Below are positions 26,940 through 34,654 of a stretch of DNA of 64,000 nucleotides, piece after piece (the first letter of the stretch is position 1; the number at the start of each line of letters is the position of its first letter). A program made the position numbers and the translations under genes. The DNA is taken from the NCBI RefSeq assembly GCF_000472865.1, contig NZ_AXAP01000045.1:1-64000 (forward strand). Reading direction: 5' to 3'. The DNA comes from Bradyrhizobium elkanii WSM2783 (GTDB taxonomy: Bacteria; Pseudomonadota; Alphaproteobacteria; Rhizobiales; Xanthobacteraceae). The notes under the pieces are model-generated. The model did no database searches, was not told the origin of the DNA, and was given only the letters and a program-made list of their open reading frames with translations.

Positions 26940-27094
26940 CGCGCCAACGGCAGGGCATGCTGTTTTCCGTCGCGATGCATCTTGCCTTCGACTGTTCTGC
27001 GTCTGACTTCATTTCGTTCTCAAGGAACGAATCAAAGCCGCGAAAATCGGTCCGGACAGCGTCCTAACGATTGGTTTCCGCCGAACGTGGCGAC
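26931..27094 (+). repeat. Imperfect direct repeat, copy 1
   Basis: Begins GGCGACTAGC (the stop of the small proline-rich gene) and runs to GGTTTCCGCCGA. Blocks such as GACTGTTCTGC, TCTGACTTCATTTCGTTCTC and CCTAACGATTGGTTTCCGCC recur in order at 27602-27766, with about 75-80% identity by eye. The copies flank the RidA gene. Confidence 0.75.
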
Positions 27095-27176
27095 GTCATC
27101 TCATTGACGCTGCGTCGTAGCTTTGACTAACATCGACTGCATCATCTGCCCTTTGTCTCCATTCAGGATGGTCGCC

Positions 27177-27560
27177 ATGCGTGCACTGTCTCCCTCGTCG
27201 ATTCGACCGCCCTTGGCGCGATACAGCCACGGGATCGCCGTGCCGGCAGGCCACCGGCTGGTGATCACTGCGGGGCAACTCGGCATCGCTCCAGATGAGA
27301 GGATTCCCGCGGACAGCGAAGCGCAGGCCGATCTATGCTTCGCAAACATTGCGGCGATCCTTGCCGAAGACGGGATGACGCTGGCGAACGTCGTCCGCCT
27401 CAGCGTCTATGTGACGGCCCGTGAGCACATGGAGGGCTACAGGCGATCGCGCGACCGGCAGTTTCCGGGAACGCCGCCGGCGACGACGCTGATAATGGTG
27501 GCCGGCTTGGTGCGGCCGGAATTCGTTATTGAGATCGAAGCCATCGCGGCCGCCCCTTAG
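27177..27560 (+). CDS. RidA family protein (YjgF/YER057c/UK114)
   Basis: 127 residues. Typical RidA features: GHRLVITAGQLGIAPD near the start, NIAAILAEDGMTLANVVRLSVYVT in the middle and PPATTLIMVAGLVRPEFVIEIEAIA at the end. The family is a trimer that hydrolyses reactive enamines and imines from PLP enzymes to 2-oxoacids and ammonia. The arginine at the catalytic site appears as VRPEFVIEIE, so activity is plausible. The ATG at 27177 is preferred over 27123. It lies alone between two copies of a direct repeat. Confidence 0.85.
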   Translation: MRALSPSSIRPPLARYSHGIAVPAGHRLVITAGQLGIAPDERIPADSEAQADLCFANIAAILAEDGMTLANVVRLSVYVTAREHMEGYRRSRDRQFPGTPPATTLIMVAGLVRPEFVIEIEAIAAAP

Positions 27561-27601
27561 CGCGTTGCCGGACAGTGGTTGCGTGCGAGAGTGAATGCAA
27601 G

Positions 27602-27766
27602 AGAGGCGACTAGCACGCCCGCGGCGGGGCGCGCTGTTTTGCGGGCGATGCACCTGTCTTTGACTGTTCTGCATCTGACTTCATTTCGTTCTCAAAGAAC
27701 GAATCGAAGCCGGAAAAAGCGGACCCGACCGAATCCTAACGATTGGTTTCCGCCGAGCCTGCCGAA
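27602..27766 (+). repeat. Imperfect direct repeat, copy 2
   Basis: Second copy of the block at 26931. It even keeps GGCGACTAGCACG, which in copy 1 ends the proline-rich gene; here there is no such gene, so this is likely the remnant of a duplicated gene end. The RidA gene sits between the two copies. Confidence 0.75.
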
Positions 27767-27874
27767 GGCGTGAACACCATTGGCGATATCAGAAACGGAG
27801 CAACGGGGCGTTGTAGCCCCTGTCGCGCGCGATCGATTTGGCACACGACAGGAGCAGGACCGGATTGGCCCGCG
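27767..27874. other. Short spacer downstream of RidA
   Basis: Between the second repeat copy and the convergent DnaB-like gene. No frame, hairpin or repeat was recognised. Confidence 0.4.
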
Positions 27875-28588
27875 CTAGCTCACGGCCCGGAACTGGACTT
27901 CGCCTTTGTTCAAGAAGCACGTCTTGTTGAACAGCCGCAAGTCCAGCGGATTAGGCAGCCGGACATCGCCAATGTCAGGACACGTCTTCTTCGCCGGATC
28001 GTAGGAGCGATCGATCTGCGAGATGAAGACGATGATCAGCCCCCGCTCCCGCGCGAACGATTTCAGCACGCGAACCTGCTCGGCCAATCCGGGGTGTTCA
28101 CGTTTCTGATCGAGCAATTGCAGATAGTCCACCACCACCAGGGTGCCGCGAGCTGCCGTCGCCAACACCCTCGTGATGTAATCGGCACTTATCGCGTCGG
28201 AGCAGTCGAGTTCGAACAGTCCGTCGAACCGCGCGTACTCCGCGCCGATGGCCTGGAAGCGATCCAGAACGTCCCTTTCGGTATACTCCAGCGTGAAGAA
28301 CACGGCGCGACTGCCGGATTTCATGGCCTCAATGGCGAGCTCAAGACTCATCAGCGTCTTGCCCTGGCCCGGGCGCGCGCCCACCAGCACCAGGTCACCA
28401 GGCTTCAACCGAGCAAGCAGCTTGCCGGTGGGCCTGGACGCGGACAGCTTCGCCGCAAGCAGGCTCCAACCGCTATAGCCTTCCTGAAGGGCGATGCGAT
28501 TCAGCGCGACATGGAGTGGAATACCTTCCTCGCGGGATAGTCGTTTGGCTTTGCGCTTCAAATGGTAGATCGGCGCAGACAGCTTCAT
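27875..28588 (-). CDS. Orphan DnaB-like RecA-fold ATPase
   Basis: 237 residues. An N-terminal segment (LSREEGIPLHVALNRIALQ, GYSGWSLLAAKL) precedes a RecA-type ATPase core resembling the DnaB helicase C-terminal domain. Walker A is GARPGQGKT, Walker B is TLVVVDYLQLLDQ, and EYTERDVLDRFQAIG is also DnaB-like. It lacks the DnaB primase-binding N-domain and is half the length of DnaB. It may be a DNA-remodelling ATPase rather than a replicative helicase. AGGAGG stands before the ATG at 28588. No replication genes are nearby. Confidence 0.75.
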   Translation of the reverse strand: MKLSAPIYHLKRKAKRLSREEGIPLHVALNRIALQEGYSGWSLLAAKLSASRPTGKLLARLKPGDLVLVGARPGQGKTLMSLELAIEAMKSGSRAVFFTLEYTERDVLDRFQAIGAEYARFDGLFELDCSDAISADYITRVLATAARGTLVVVDYLQLLDQKREHPGLAEQVRVLKSFARERGLIIVFISQIDRSYDPAKKTCPDIGDVRLPNPLDLRLFNKTCFLNKGEVQFRAVS

Positions 28589-28812
28589 CGGCAACCTCCT
28601 ATTGCGAGCAATCTTCGCAATCCCTCCTTATGCTTGGCGCTCGAACAGTCGGTTCGATGATCAGGTAGCCCGGTATGAACAATACTTTCCCGATCGGAGG
28701 GGGGAGGCGTGGGCCGCGCTCGAATCGGATGATAGCGCACTTCGTCGCGGACGGGAATCGCACGGGTCCGACCTCCGACCAAACGCTTGTACGACCATGC
28801 CGCCTCGTATGA

Positions 28813-28844
28813 GAAAGCCCCCGCTAGGCAGCGGAGGCTCTTTC
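28813..28844 (-). terminator. Terminator-like hairpin after a small gene
   Basis: AGCCCCCGCT and AGCGGAGGCT form a 10-bp stem with one mismatch and a 4-nt loop. On the minus strand it is followed by TTTCTC. It overlaps the stop of the 42-residue frame at 28843 and would end the minus-strand stress gene transcript. Confidence 0.55.
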
Positions 28845-28971
28845 AGAAGTTGAAGGGCCGGACGGTATCTTGCGGATCCAAGAATGCCCGCTTGATGGCC
28901 CGATCGCCTTTTCCAATTTTCTCCGGCTGTTGCCGGCCGTCCTCACCAGTCGTCCCGTCAGTCGTTGTCAT
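28843..28971 (-). CDS. Small hypothetical protein (42 aa)
   Basis: Codes for MTTTDGTTGEDGRQQ and, later, GDRAIKRAFLDPQ, a polar small protein. Its ATG at 28971 overlaps the end of the upstream secreted-protein gene by 14 nt, and a terminator stands at its 3' end. There is no clear ribosome site, so it would depend on translational coupling. Could be a chance frame. Confidence 0.35.
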   Translation of the reverse strand: MTTTDGTTGEDGRQQPEKIGKGDRAIKRAFLDPQDTVRPFNF

Positions 28972-29218
28972 GATGAATGACGGTTTTCTCGCGAGACCCG
29001 TCCTCATTTTCTTTCTTGATGACCGTTGTCCTGTCGGTCTCGCGCGGCTCACGTTCTTTGATGACGGTGGTCCGATCGCGGTCGCGATGGTCGCGAGGCT
29101 CACCGACAGTGACGCCGCCGCCGACCGGTCCGGCCTGAACCCCAACGCCAACGTCTTCAGCCAAAGCGGGGGCGGCAAACGACACCATCAAGGTGGCGGC
29201 AAGAAGGTAGCTCTTCAT
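28958..29218 (-). CDS. Small exported charged protein under a stress-type promoter
   Basis: 86 residues. Signal peptide MKSYLLAATLMVSFAAPALA is followed by a Gly/Val stretch (VGVGVQAGPVGGGVTVG) and a charged tail in which DRTTVIKEREPRE and DRTTVIKKENEDG repeat. GGAGG stands before the ATG at 29218, and a GGAAC-N17-CGTT promoter lies just upstream, so expression under the EcfG general stress response is likely. Function unknown; the two TTVIK units suggest an internal duplication. Confidence 0.7.
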   Translation of the reverse strand: MKSYLLAATLMVSFAAPALAEDVGVGVQAGPVGGGVTVGEPRDHRDRDRTTVIKEREPRETDRTTVIKKENEDGSREKTVIHHDND

Positions 29219-29248
29219 CTCGTTCCTCCATTTCGATTGCAGAGGAAG

Positions 29249-29274
29249 AACGTGCCGGTGCGACATTTCGTTCC
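29249..29274 (-). promoter_or_regulatory. Putative sigma-EcfG promoter
   Basis: On the minus strand GGAAC (29274-29270), 17 nt, then CGTT (29252-29249). This matches the alphaproteobacterial EcfG consensus GGAAC-N16-17-CGTT. It lies about 30 bp upstream of the ATG at 29218, a normal promoter distance. Confidence 0.65.
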
Positions 29275-29305
29275 TGTCCTGAAGGAGGTCGAAACCCGGA
29301 CTTCC

Positions 29306-29334
29306 GAGAAAAAAGCCCCGCAAAAGCGGGGCTT
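29306..29334 (-). terminator. Rho-independent terminator after csbD-like gene
   Basis: Minus strand: AAGCCCCGC-TTTT-GCGGGGCTT, followed by TTTTCTCG. A compact strong terminator just after the CsbD stop at 29342 and upstream of the next gene's promoter. Confidence 0.85.
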
Positions 29335-29341
29335 CTTGAAG

Positions 29342-29545
29342 TTACCACTTCTGACGACCGTACCAGTCATCGATCTCTTTTCTGGCCTGGTCCTTCGCAT
29401 AGCCGTAACGCTGCTGCAAACGTCCTTCGAGCTGGTCCTGCTTTCCCGCGATGACGTCGAGGTCATCATCGGTGAGCTTCCCCCACTGCTCCTTGACCTT
29501 ACCTTTCATTTCCTTCCAATTGCCCTCAACGCGATTCCAATCCAT
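29342..29545 (-). CDS. CsbD family stress protein
   Basis: 67 residues, the usual CsbD size. It begins MDWNRVEGNWKEMKGKVKEQ, has LTDDDLDVIAGKQDQLEGRL in the middle and ends in WYGRQKW. The family is abundant in the general stress response, although the biochemical role is unknown. AGGAGAG precedes the ATG at 29545, and a near-consensus EcfG box lies upstream. Confidence 0.92.
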   Translation of the reverse strand: MDWNRVEGNWKEMKGKVKEQWGKLTDDDLDVIAGKQDQLEGRLQQRYGYAKDQARKEIDDWYGRQKW

Positions 29546-29573
29546 TGCTCTCCTCCTTGGACAACTGGTGGCC

Positions 29574-29598
29574 AACCGACATTGCATGCTTTTGTTCC
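29574..29598 (-). promoter_or_regulatory. Possible sigma-EcfG-like promoter for CsbD gene
   Basis: Minus strand GGAAC (29598-29594), 16 nt, GGTT (29577-29574). The -35 element is perfect; the -10 differs from CGTT by one base. About 29 bp from the -10 to the ATG at 29545. Weaker than the neighbouring box, so lower confidence. Confidence 0.45.
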
Positions 29599-29739
29599 AA
29601 TGGCCTGCGCGGCGGCTTCTTGTTTGAACAATCGACATTGCTGCCCGCCTGCTCGAAAGGTACCTCGCCCGCTCCATGAAGATCCCGCGACATGGCGCGG
29701 GCGCTTGCCAAATCCTGGGAAGGTTGAGCATCACGACGA

Positions 29740-30240
29740 CAGCGCAAGGATGCAAGAGCCGGAGCGGCCCGTCCTTTCAGTTGCAGTTCGCTCAGGTAAT
29801 CGTCCTCGATGATCCAGGCGTCGTTCCACCGAGCCCAGGCGATCAGTGCAAGCCGCCGCGGCAGCGATATCGTCATTCCGAGCGGTGCCTGCTGGCCTGG
29901 CGTTACAACGGCCAATGTCGCTCCACCGGCGGTCTGGACAGCAGCGGCGACATCAAGTCCTTCCGTATCGACCGGGACAGCTGTCACAGCCATGCCAGCC
30001 AGACCAAGCGCGGTACGAGTGAGCGAAAAGCCTGGATCCTCGATCCAGGCTCCCATCCTTTCAAGCTGAAGCCCTCGGATCGCCAGACCGAGCGCACCTG
30101 AGAATCCGCCTGTCACGAGCACCGGAGAGGGGCTGCACTGAATGCCACGGACCAGCCCCAAGTAAGCCGCGATCTCGTTTCGAGCTCCGATCGCCACGCG
30201 GATCCGGATACGTCACCGGCGGAGGCCAGCCATTGCGCGA
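29740..30240 (-). pseudogene. MocR/PdxR-like regulator remnant (aminotransferase part)
   Basis: Residues in the minus frame (GLVRGIQCSPSPVLVTGG, WIEDPGFSLTRTALGLAG, WNDAWIIEDDYLSELQLKG) match the PLP aminotransferase half of a MocR-type GntR regulator. The wHTH half is missing. A TYPDPRG-type motif appears in another frame around 30220, implying a frameshift, and the C-terminal half (catalytic lysine region) is gone after ALASL. So it is a decayed gene of about 160 codons, not a working regulator. Confidence 0.6.
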
Positions 30241-30479
30241 TGGTACAGCCAAAATTGGCAATCTTGGTACTGTTTTATGACCAGCCGCAACGCATCTATT
30301 CGCCAACACCGGCGACCGGAGCGATCCCGATGCATCAGGCTTGGTGGGAACCCCGGCCAATGCAGACAGCGCAGATCGCAGGGATGGAGACCGGACTTCG
30401 GCAATGGCTGACATTTTGTGGATAGCCGGCGCGTCCACGCTCCCGAGCCAAAGAGACAAATGACCGAGGAGAAATTACC

Positions 30480-31397
30480 ATGAAAGCGATCGTTGTGACG
30501 GACCAGGCGGCGGGAACGGCCGGGATGACGCTGGTGGAGCGGCCCGAGCCGCAGGCAGCGATAAACGACGTCGTCGTTCAGGTTCATGCGTCGGGATTCG
30601 TCCCGACTGAGCTGGCGTGGCCCTCGACCTGGACCGATCGCCTCGACCGTGATCGAACACCGTCGATCCCGGGGCACGAGCTGGCCGGAGTGGTCACCGC
30701 TCTCGGATATGGCACGACCGGTCTGTCGGTGGGACAGCGGGTGGTCGGCCTCGCGGACTGGTATCGCGACGGCACGCTGGCCGAGTATGTGGCGATCGAG
30801 GCACGCAACCTCGCGCCGCTGCCGGGCGATGTCGACTTCACGGTCGGCGCGAGCCTGCCGATCTCGGGCCTGACCGCGTGGCAGGGACTGTTCGAGCACG
30901 GCCGCTTTCAGGCGGGGCAGAGCGTCCTCGTGCACGGTGCGGCCGGCGCAGTCGGGTCGATGGTGACGCAACTCGCACGAGAGGCCGGCGCCTACGTCAT
31001 CGGTACCGGACGCGCCGCCGACCGTCAGACGGTGCTCGACTTCGGCGCGAAGGAGTTCGTCGACCTCGACAACGACGCCCTGGAAGACGTCGGCGGAGTC
31101 GATCTCGTGTTCGATGTCATCGGCGGCGACATCGGGAAGCGGTCCGCAGGCCTGATTCGAGCCGGAGGAACGCTGGTGTCTATCGTCGGGCCGGCCGAGG
31201 CACGGCCCGCCGACGGCCTCGCGGTCGACTTCGTCGTCGAGTCCGATCGTGCCCAACTGAGTGAGATCGTCCAGCGGGTGCGGGACGGACGACTGCGGAC
31301 GAACATCGGCAACGTCTCGCCCCTCGAGGATGCCGTCGCCGCCTTAAACCCGACCGAGCGACGCAAGGGGAAGACGATCATCCGCGTTCGTCCCTAA
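30480..31397 (+). CDS. NAD(P)H-dependent zinc-type oxidoreductase (quinone oxidoreductase-like)
   Basis: 305 residues of the MDR superfamily: GroES-like N-domain (PGHELAGVVTALGYG, GLSVGQRVVGLAD) and a Rossmann domain with VHGAAGAVGSMVTQLAREAG (about 160-179). It lacks the structural-zinc Cys cluster, as in quinone oxidoreductases. NADP preference is likely but unproven. The gene is divergent from the MocR remnant, which may once have controlled it. Its promoter region holds two TGGTAC direct repeats (30240 and 30266) of the sort MocR regulators bind. Confidence 0.85.
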   Translation: MKAIVVTDQAAGTAGMTLVERPEPQAAINDVVVQVHASGFVPTELAWPSTWTDRLDRDRTPSIPGHELAGVVTALGYGTTGLSVGQRVVGLADWYRDGTLAEYVAIEARNLAPLPGDVDFTVGASLPISGLTAWQGLFEHGRFQAGQSVLVHGAAGAVGSMVTQLAREAGAYVIGTGRAADRQTVLDFGAKEFVDLDNDALEDVGGVDLVFDVIGGDIGKRSAGLIRAGGTLVSIVGPAEARPADGLAVDFVVESDRAQLSEIVQRVRDGRLRTNIGNVSPLEDAVAALNPTERRKGKTIIRVRP

Positions 31398-31643
31398 GCG
31401 ACGCACGCCGATTGACGCACGCAGCCGGCCGGCGCTGTCCAGGTCGGCCGGCTGGCGAGCGCCGATGTGAGCAAGGCGCAAGCGCCCCTGGGTCAACGTG
31501 GGCGACCCCTCCGTGTTGCGCCGGACGGCCTTGCAAAACCTTTGGGAAGCCTATCGCGTGCTTGTAGGGATAGACATTGACGGACGGAACGATCAGCGGT
31601 TCGCGCAGCTACGGACCGCCGCTCTCGATTGGCGCTTTGCTGT

Positions 31644-32915
31644 CTAGTCGACAACTCCGTTCAGCGCGAAATCGAAAATGTCGTAGTTGTGCAGCGGTCC
31701 GGCTTTTGCCTTTTCCTTGTATTGCTCGCTGATCGGACGCGAAATCAGGAACGGCACCTTCTGCTCGCCGAGGCCACCGTGCGAGCGCAGCCGATGGCCG
31801 GCCAACTGGCTGAGATTATGGTCCTCCCGTCGAGCGCCCACCACGGTGTTCCGATCGCTGAAGACCGCAAAATCTCCCTCGCGGTCAATGGGCAGTTCGA
31901 ACTGCCTACATACCTGCTGCTTGTCCAAGACGAGTTCGATTCCCGGCAACGTCTTGGCAAAGGCAATCATCGCGTGGACATCGCCAGGCTTTCGCAGGTG
32001 CACCCGAACAAAGGAACCGAGCGCCCCGTGATGACGAACGAATGGATCCGCAATCGGACAAATCACGCGCACCGAGCCGTCGCCGAACCGTGAGTTCAAT
32101 TCGTCCTCGAGGTACACGACATTGGGAGTGCCATCCTTGGCAGACTTGTCGTTCATCCCGTGATCTGCGGTAATCGCAACAGTTGCTCCAAGCGAGATGA
32201 GGGACGCGATCGCCTTGTCGACAGCCTGATGATACGCGTCAGCTTCGGGCTCGCCCGGCGCATGTTTGTGTTGGACGTAGTCGGAGGTTGACAGGTACAT
32301 GAGCTTTGGATGCTCAGTCGCCAGGAGCTTGACACCGGCGTCGAAGACGAACTGCGAGAGATCTGCCGAGTATTGGTCCGGCGTAGTGCGCCCCACCAAT
32401 TTTTCGACGTTATCGATACCGTTTTCCTTCAGATTGGCTTTGCCGGCGTACTCCGAGGAAAAGTTGATCCCCTTCATCTCGTAAGCGAGTACCTTCAGCA
32501 ACTTGTCTTTCGCGGTCACAACAGCCGTCTTTACGCCAGCCCGACTCAATGCACCGAGGATGGTGCCGCACCTAAGGCGTTTGGCGTCGGTGACCATGAT
32601 CTCCTTGCCAGTTTCGGCATCGAGATAATAGTTTCCGTTGATTCCATGCACGACCGGCGGCACGCCGGTGACGATTGACGTATTATTGGTGTTCGTCGTG
32701 CTCGGCATCGAGCAATCCGCGATTGCAACAAAGCCATGTTCTTTGAAGGACTTCATAGTGGGCAACGTGCCGTTCGCAATGCCATGCTCCAGATAAGCGG
32801 GGTCGAAACCGTCGACACACACTACGACGGTCGGACGCTTGGGCGCAGCATAAAATCTTCCGTTCACGTCGACTCCCGTTGCGGGATTCTGCGAGGGCGC
32901 GAGGCGTTGGTTCAT
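31644..32915 (-). CDS. phnA: Phosphonoacetate hydrolase
   Basis: 423 residues. Alkaline-phosphatase-fold phosphonohydrolase cleaving phosphonoacetate to acetate and phosphate with two metal ions. Visible motifs: VVCVDGFDPAYL (metal Asp), STTNTNNTSIVTGVPP (nucleophilic Thr), DYVQHKHAPGEPEAD and VAITADHGMND (metal Asp/His), GALGSFVRVHLR. Start at ATG 32915 with GGAG upstream, overlapping the stop of a truncated HAD gene by ATGA, so it is translationally coupled. A LysR gene lies further upstream on the same strand, matching the LysR-controlled phnA layout known from other proteobacteria. Confidence 0.88.
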   Translation of the reverse strand: MNQRLAPSQNPATGVDVNGRFYAAPKRPTVVVCVDGFDPAYLEHGIANGTLPTMKSFKEHGFVAIADCSMPSTTNTNNTSIVTGVPPVVHGINGNYYLDAETGKEIMVTDAKRLRCGTILGALSRAGVKTAVVTAKDKLLKVLAYEMKGINFSSEYAGKANLKENGIDNVEKLVGRTTPDQYSADLSQFVFDAGVKLLATEHPKLMYLSTSDYVQHKHAPGEPEADAYHQAVDKAIASLISLGATVAITADHGMNDKSAKDGTPNVVYLEDELNSRFGDGSVRVICPIADPFVRHHGALGSFVRVHLRKPGDVHAMIAFAKTLPGIELVLDKQQVCRQFELPIDREGDFAVFSDRNTVVGARREDHNLSQLAGHRLRSHGGLGEQKVPFLISRPISEQYKEKAKAGPLHNYDIFDFALNGVVD

Positions 32916-33220
32916 GGATAAGGCTCCTGCTTGGATGTGGTGGATGAAGCTGCGCCTTTCGGCGCTGCGTTTTTGGCACGGCATGCCGGCGGCACGAGAT
33001 CTAGAATGTCCATGGGTTTCGCATCGGCCGCCATCAACGCTCGCTCGATAAGCTTGGGCACACCGTCGCCGATCATGGCCCTGATTTCGGCGGTAGCGAT
33101 GGATCTCAAACCGACTTCGGCGAAAAGCGAATTGACCGCGGCGCGAATGTCTTCCGCGCTGTCGACGAGCGTGCCATCCAAATCAAGGATGACCGCCTGC
33201 AGGGTGGGCAAATCGTGCAT
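32912..33220 (-). pseudogene. Truncated HAD-family phosphatase (Gph-like N-terminus)
   Basis: 102 residues. The first part is a clear HAD start: AVILDLDGTLVDSAED (DxD motif) and the cap helix LFAEVGLRSIATAEIRAMIG, as in phosphoglycolate/phosphonatase-type enzymes. After GDGVPKLIERAL the sequence turns unrelated (VPPACRAKNAAPKG). The other HAD motifs II-IV are absent, and the length is half of normal. Its stop overlaps the phnA start, so it may survive only as a leader for phnA translation. Confidence 0.7.
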
Positions 33221-33413
33221 GGCGGCACATTCCCGCTCGCGAGCGAGAGTTTCAATCGAATTAAATGCACCTATATGTGAGTTGTAGTAACTGTCCCAGC
33301 CAGCAGATGACATCCGCAAAATCGTTTTGCGGAGAGACGTCCGAACTCAATTTTCTGGCACGCAGAAATCCGCCGGCGCCGGATAAAATTGACCGGCACG
33401 TTTCGTGGGTGCG

Positions 33414-34304
33414 CTACTTCCCGATCTCTTCTTTCAGCCAATCCACGACGCGATTGACATGTCGCGGATCAGCTCTCGAAGTAGAATGCGCGAAGTACTG
33501 CTCTCCTTTCACAGCGATGCCTGGGAGCGGACAGCGCAGCTTCCATCTGCTCGGGCCAGCGAAGAACTCTTTGGGTGCTACAATCGATCCCAATCCTTCG
33601 CGCACCGCATGCATCGCGACGAACATGTGATCAAATCGGTGGCCGCCTTCAAGCAGATAATCGCGGACCCCGGCCTCCTGCAGCCACGCTTCCCAGTGCC
33701 CCGGACGCGTTGCCGATGTGATCAGAGAATGCTTGAGGATATCAGCCGGCTTCTTAACGGGGCGACGTTGCAAGAGGACCTCCGCGCTGACAGGGGTAAG
33801 ATTCTCGGTGAAAAGTGCCGTGGTATCCTTGAGGTACGATCCAATCCGCTCCGCTGTGCCTCTCGTTATCACTAAATCATTGGCCGATATGTCGGGGGTC
33901 TCGCCGGTCATGCGCGTTGAAATCCAAACCGACACGTTGGCATTGCGCACCTCGAAACGTCTCAATCGGGGCATCAGAAAATACATTGCGAATGTGGAGG
34001 GTGCCTCTATGGCAAGAACCGTCTTGCTTCGCTGGCGTCTCACGTACTCGCAAGCGGCTCCGATATCCTTGAAGGATTGCCCCAACTGTTCTGCGAGAAT
34101 CTTGCCATAGGGGGTCAGCGTAAGACCCCTTCCCTCACGCGTGAATACGTGTTGACCCAGCCAACTCTCGAGGGACCGAATTTGCTTGCTAACCGCTCCG
34201 TGAGTCACCCCGAGTTCTTTCGCCGCGGAACTCAGACTGTGCGCACGTGCGGCGACGGCGAACGCCCGAAGGGCGATGAGAGGCAACTCTCGTTCCTTGG
34301 TCAC
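33414..34304 (-). CDS. LysR-family regulator (GcvA-like), probably of phnA
   Basis: 296 residues from GTG 34304, which has AGGAAGGG upstream; an upstream GTG at 34331 lacks a site. The N-terminal HTH is PLIALRAFAVAARAHSLSSA, then ELGVTHGAVSKQIRSLESWL, of the GcvA subtype. The effector domain starts around VLAIEAPSTFAMYFLMPRL. Same-strand and upstream of the HAD remnant and phnA, so control of phosphonoacetate use is likely. Confidence 0.85.
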   Translation of the reverse strand: MTKERELPLIALRAFAVAARAHSLSSAAKELGVTHGAVSKQIRSLESWLGQHVFTREGRGLTLTPYGKILAEQLGQSFKDIGAACEYVRRQRSKTVLAIEAPSTFAMYFLMPRLRRFEVRNANVSVWISTRMTGETPDISANDLVITRGTAERIGSYLKDTTALFTENLTPVSAEVLLQRRPVKKPADILKHSLITSATRPGHWEAWLQEAGVRDYLLEGGHRFDHMFVAMHAVREGLGSIVAPKEFFAGPSRWKLRCPLPGIAVKGEQYFAHSTSRADPRHVNRVVDWLKEEIGK

Positions 34305-34654
34305 TGAGCCCTTCCTGATACCAAAACTCACGTATTATCGCTATATTATCGACTTTCTGTCTAACAGCAAACCGCTCCAGCCGAGAAAAGCGCCACGTTG
34401 CATGCGGCGATGCATTGCGTCCAACTCTAGCACTTCGACCATGATCACGGCCGTGAGACCGTGCATACCGAAGGCGCTTTTCGTGGGGCCTTCTGCAAGA
34501 ATGAGCAGCATGTCGCCTACGGGGATGATGGCTTCCACGCGCAGAATGATGCCGACCCCGCTTGGCGCGCCCCACATCATGAACGCCAGCATAGTCAAGC
34601 CCGCATTCCGCACACTCCTACGCGTTACGGACCAGACGGTGCGCGGAATCGCGT
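34305..34654. other. Intergenic stretch with unrecognised short frames
   Basis: Both strands hold frames of about 100 codons here (34341-34658 minus, with a hydrophobic MMWGAPSGVGIILRVEAIIP part), but neither has a ribosome site or a recognisable family. I would not call a gene without comparison. Confidence 0.35.

Noticed and set aside
31498..31647. Short GTG frame encoding about 49 residues next to the phnA stop
   Set aside because: Ends inside the phnA stop, has no ribosome site and no relatives I recognise; left unannotated.
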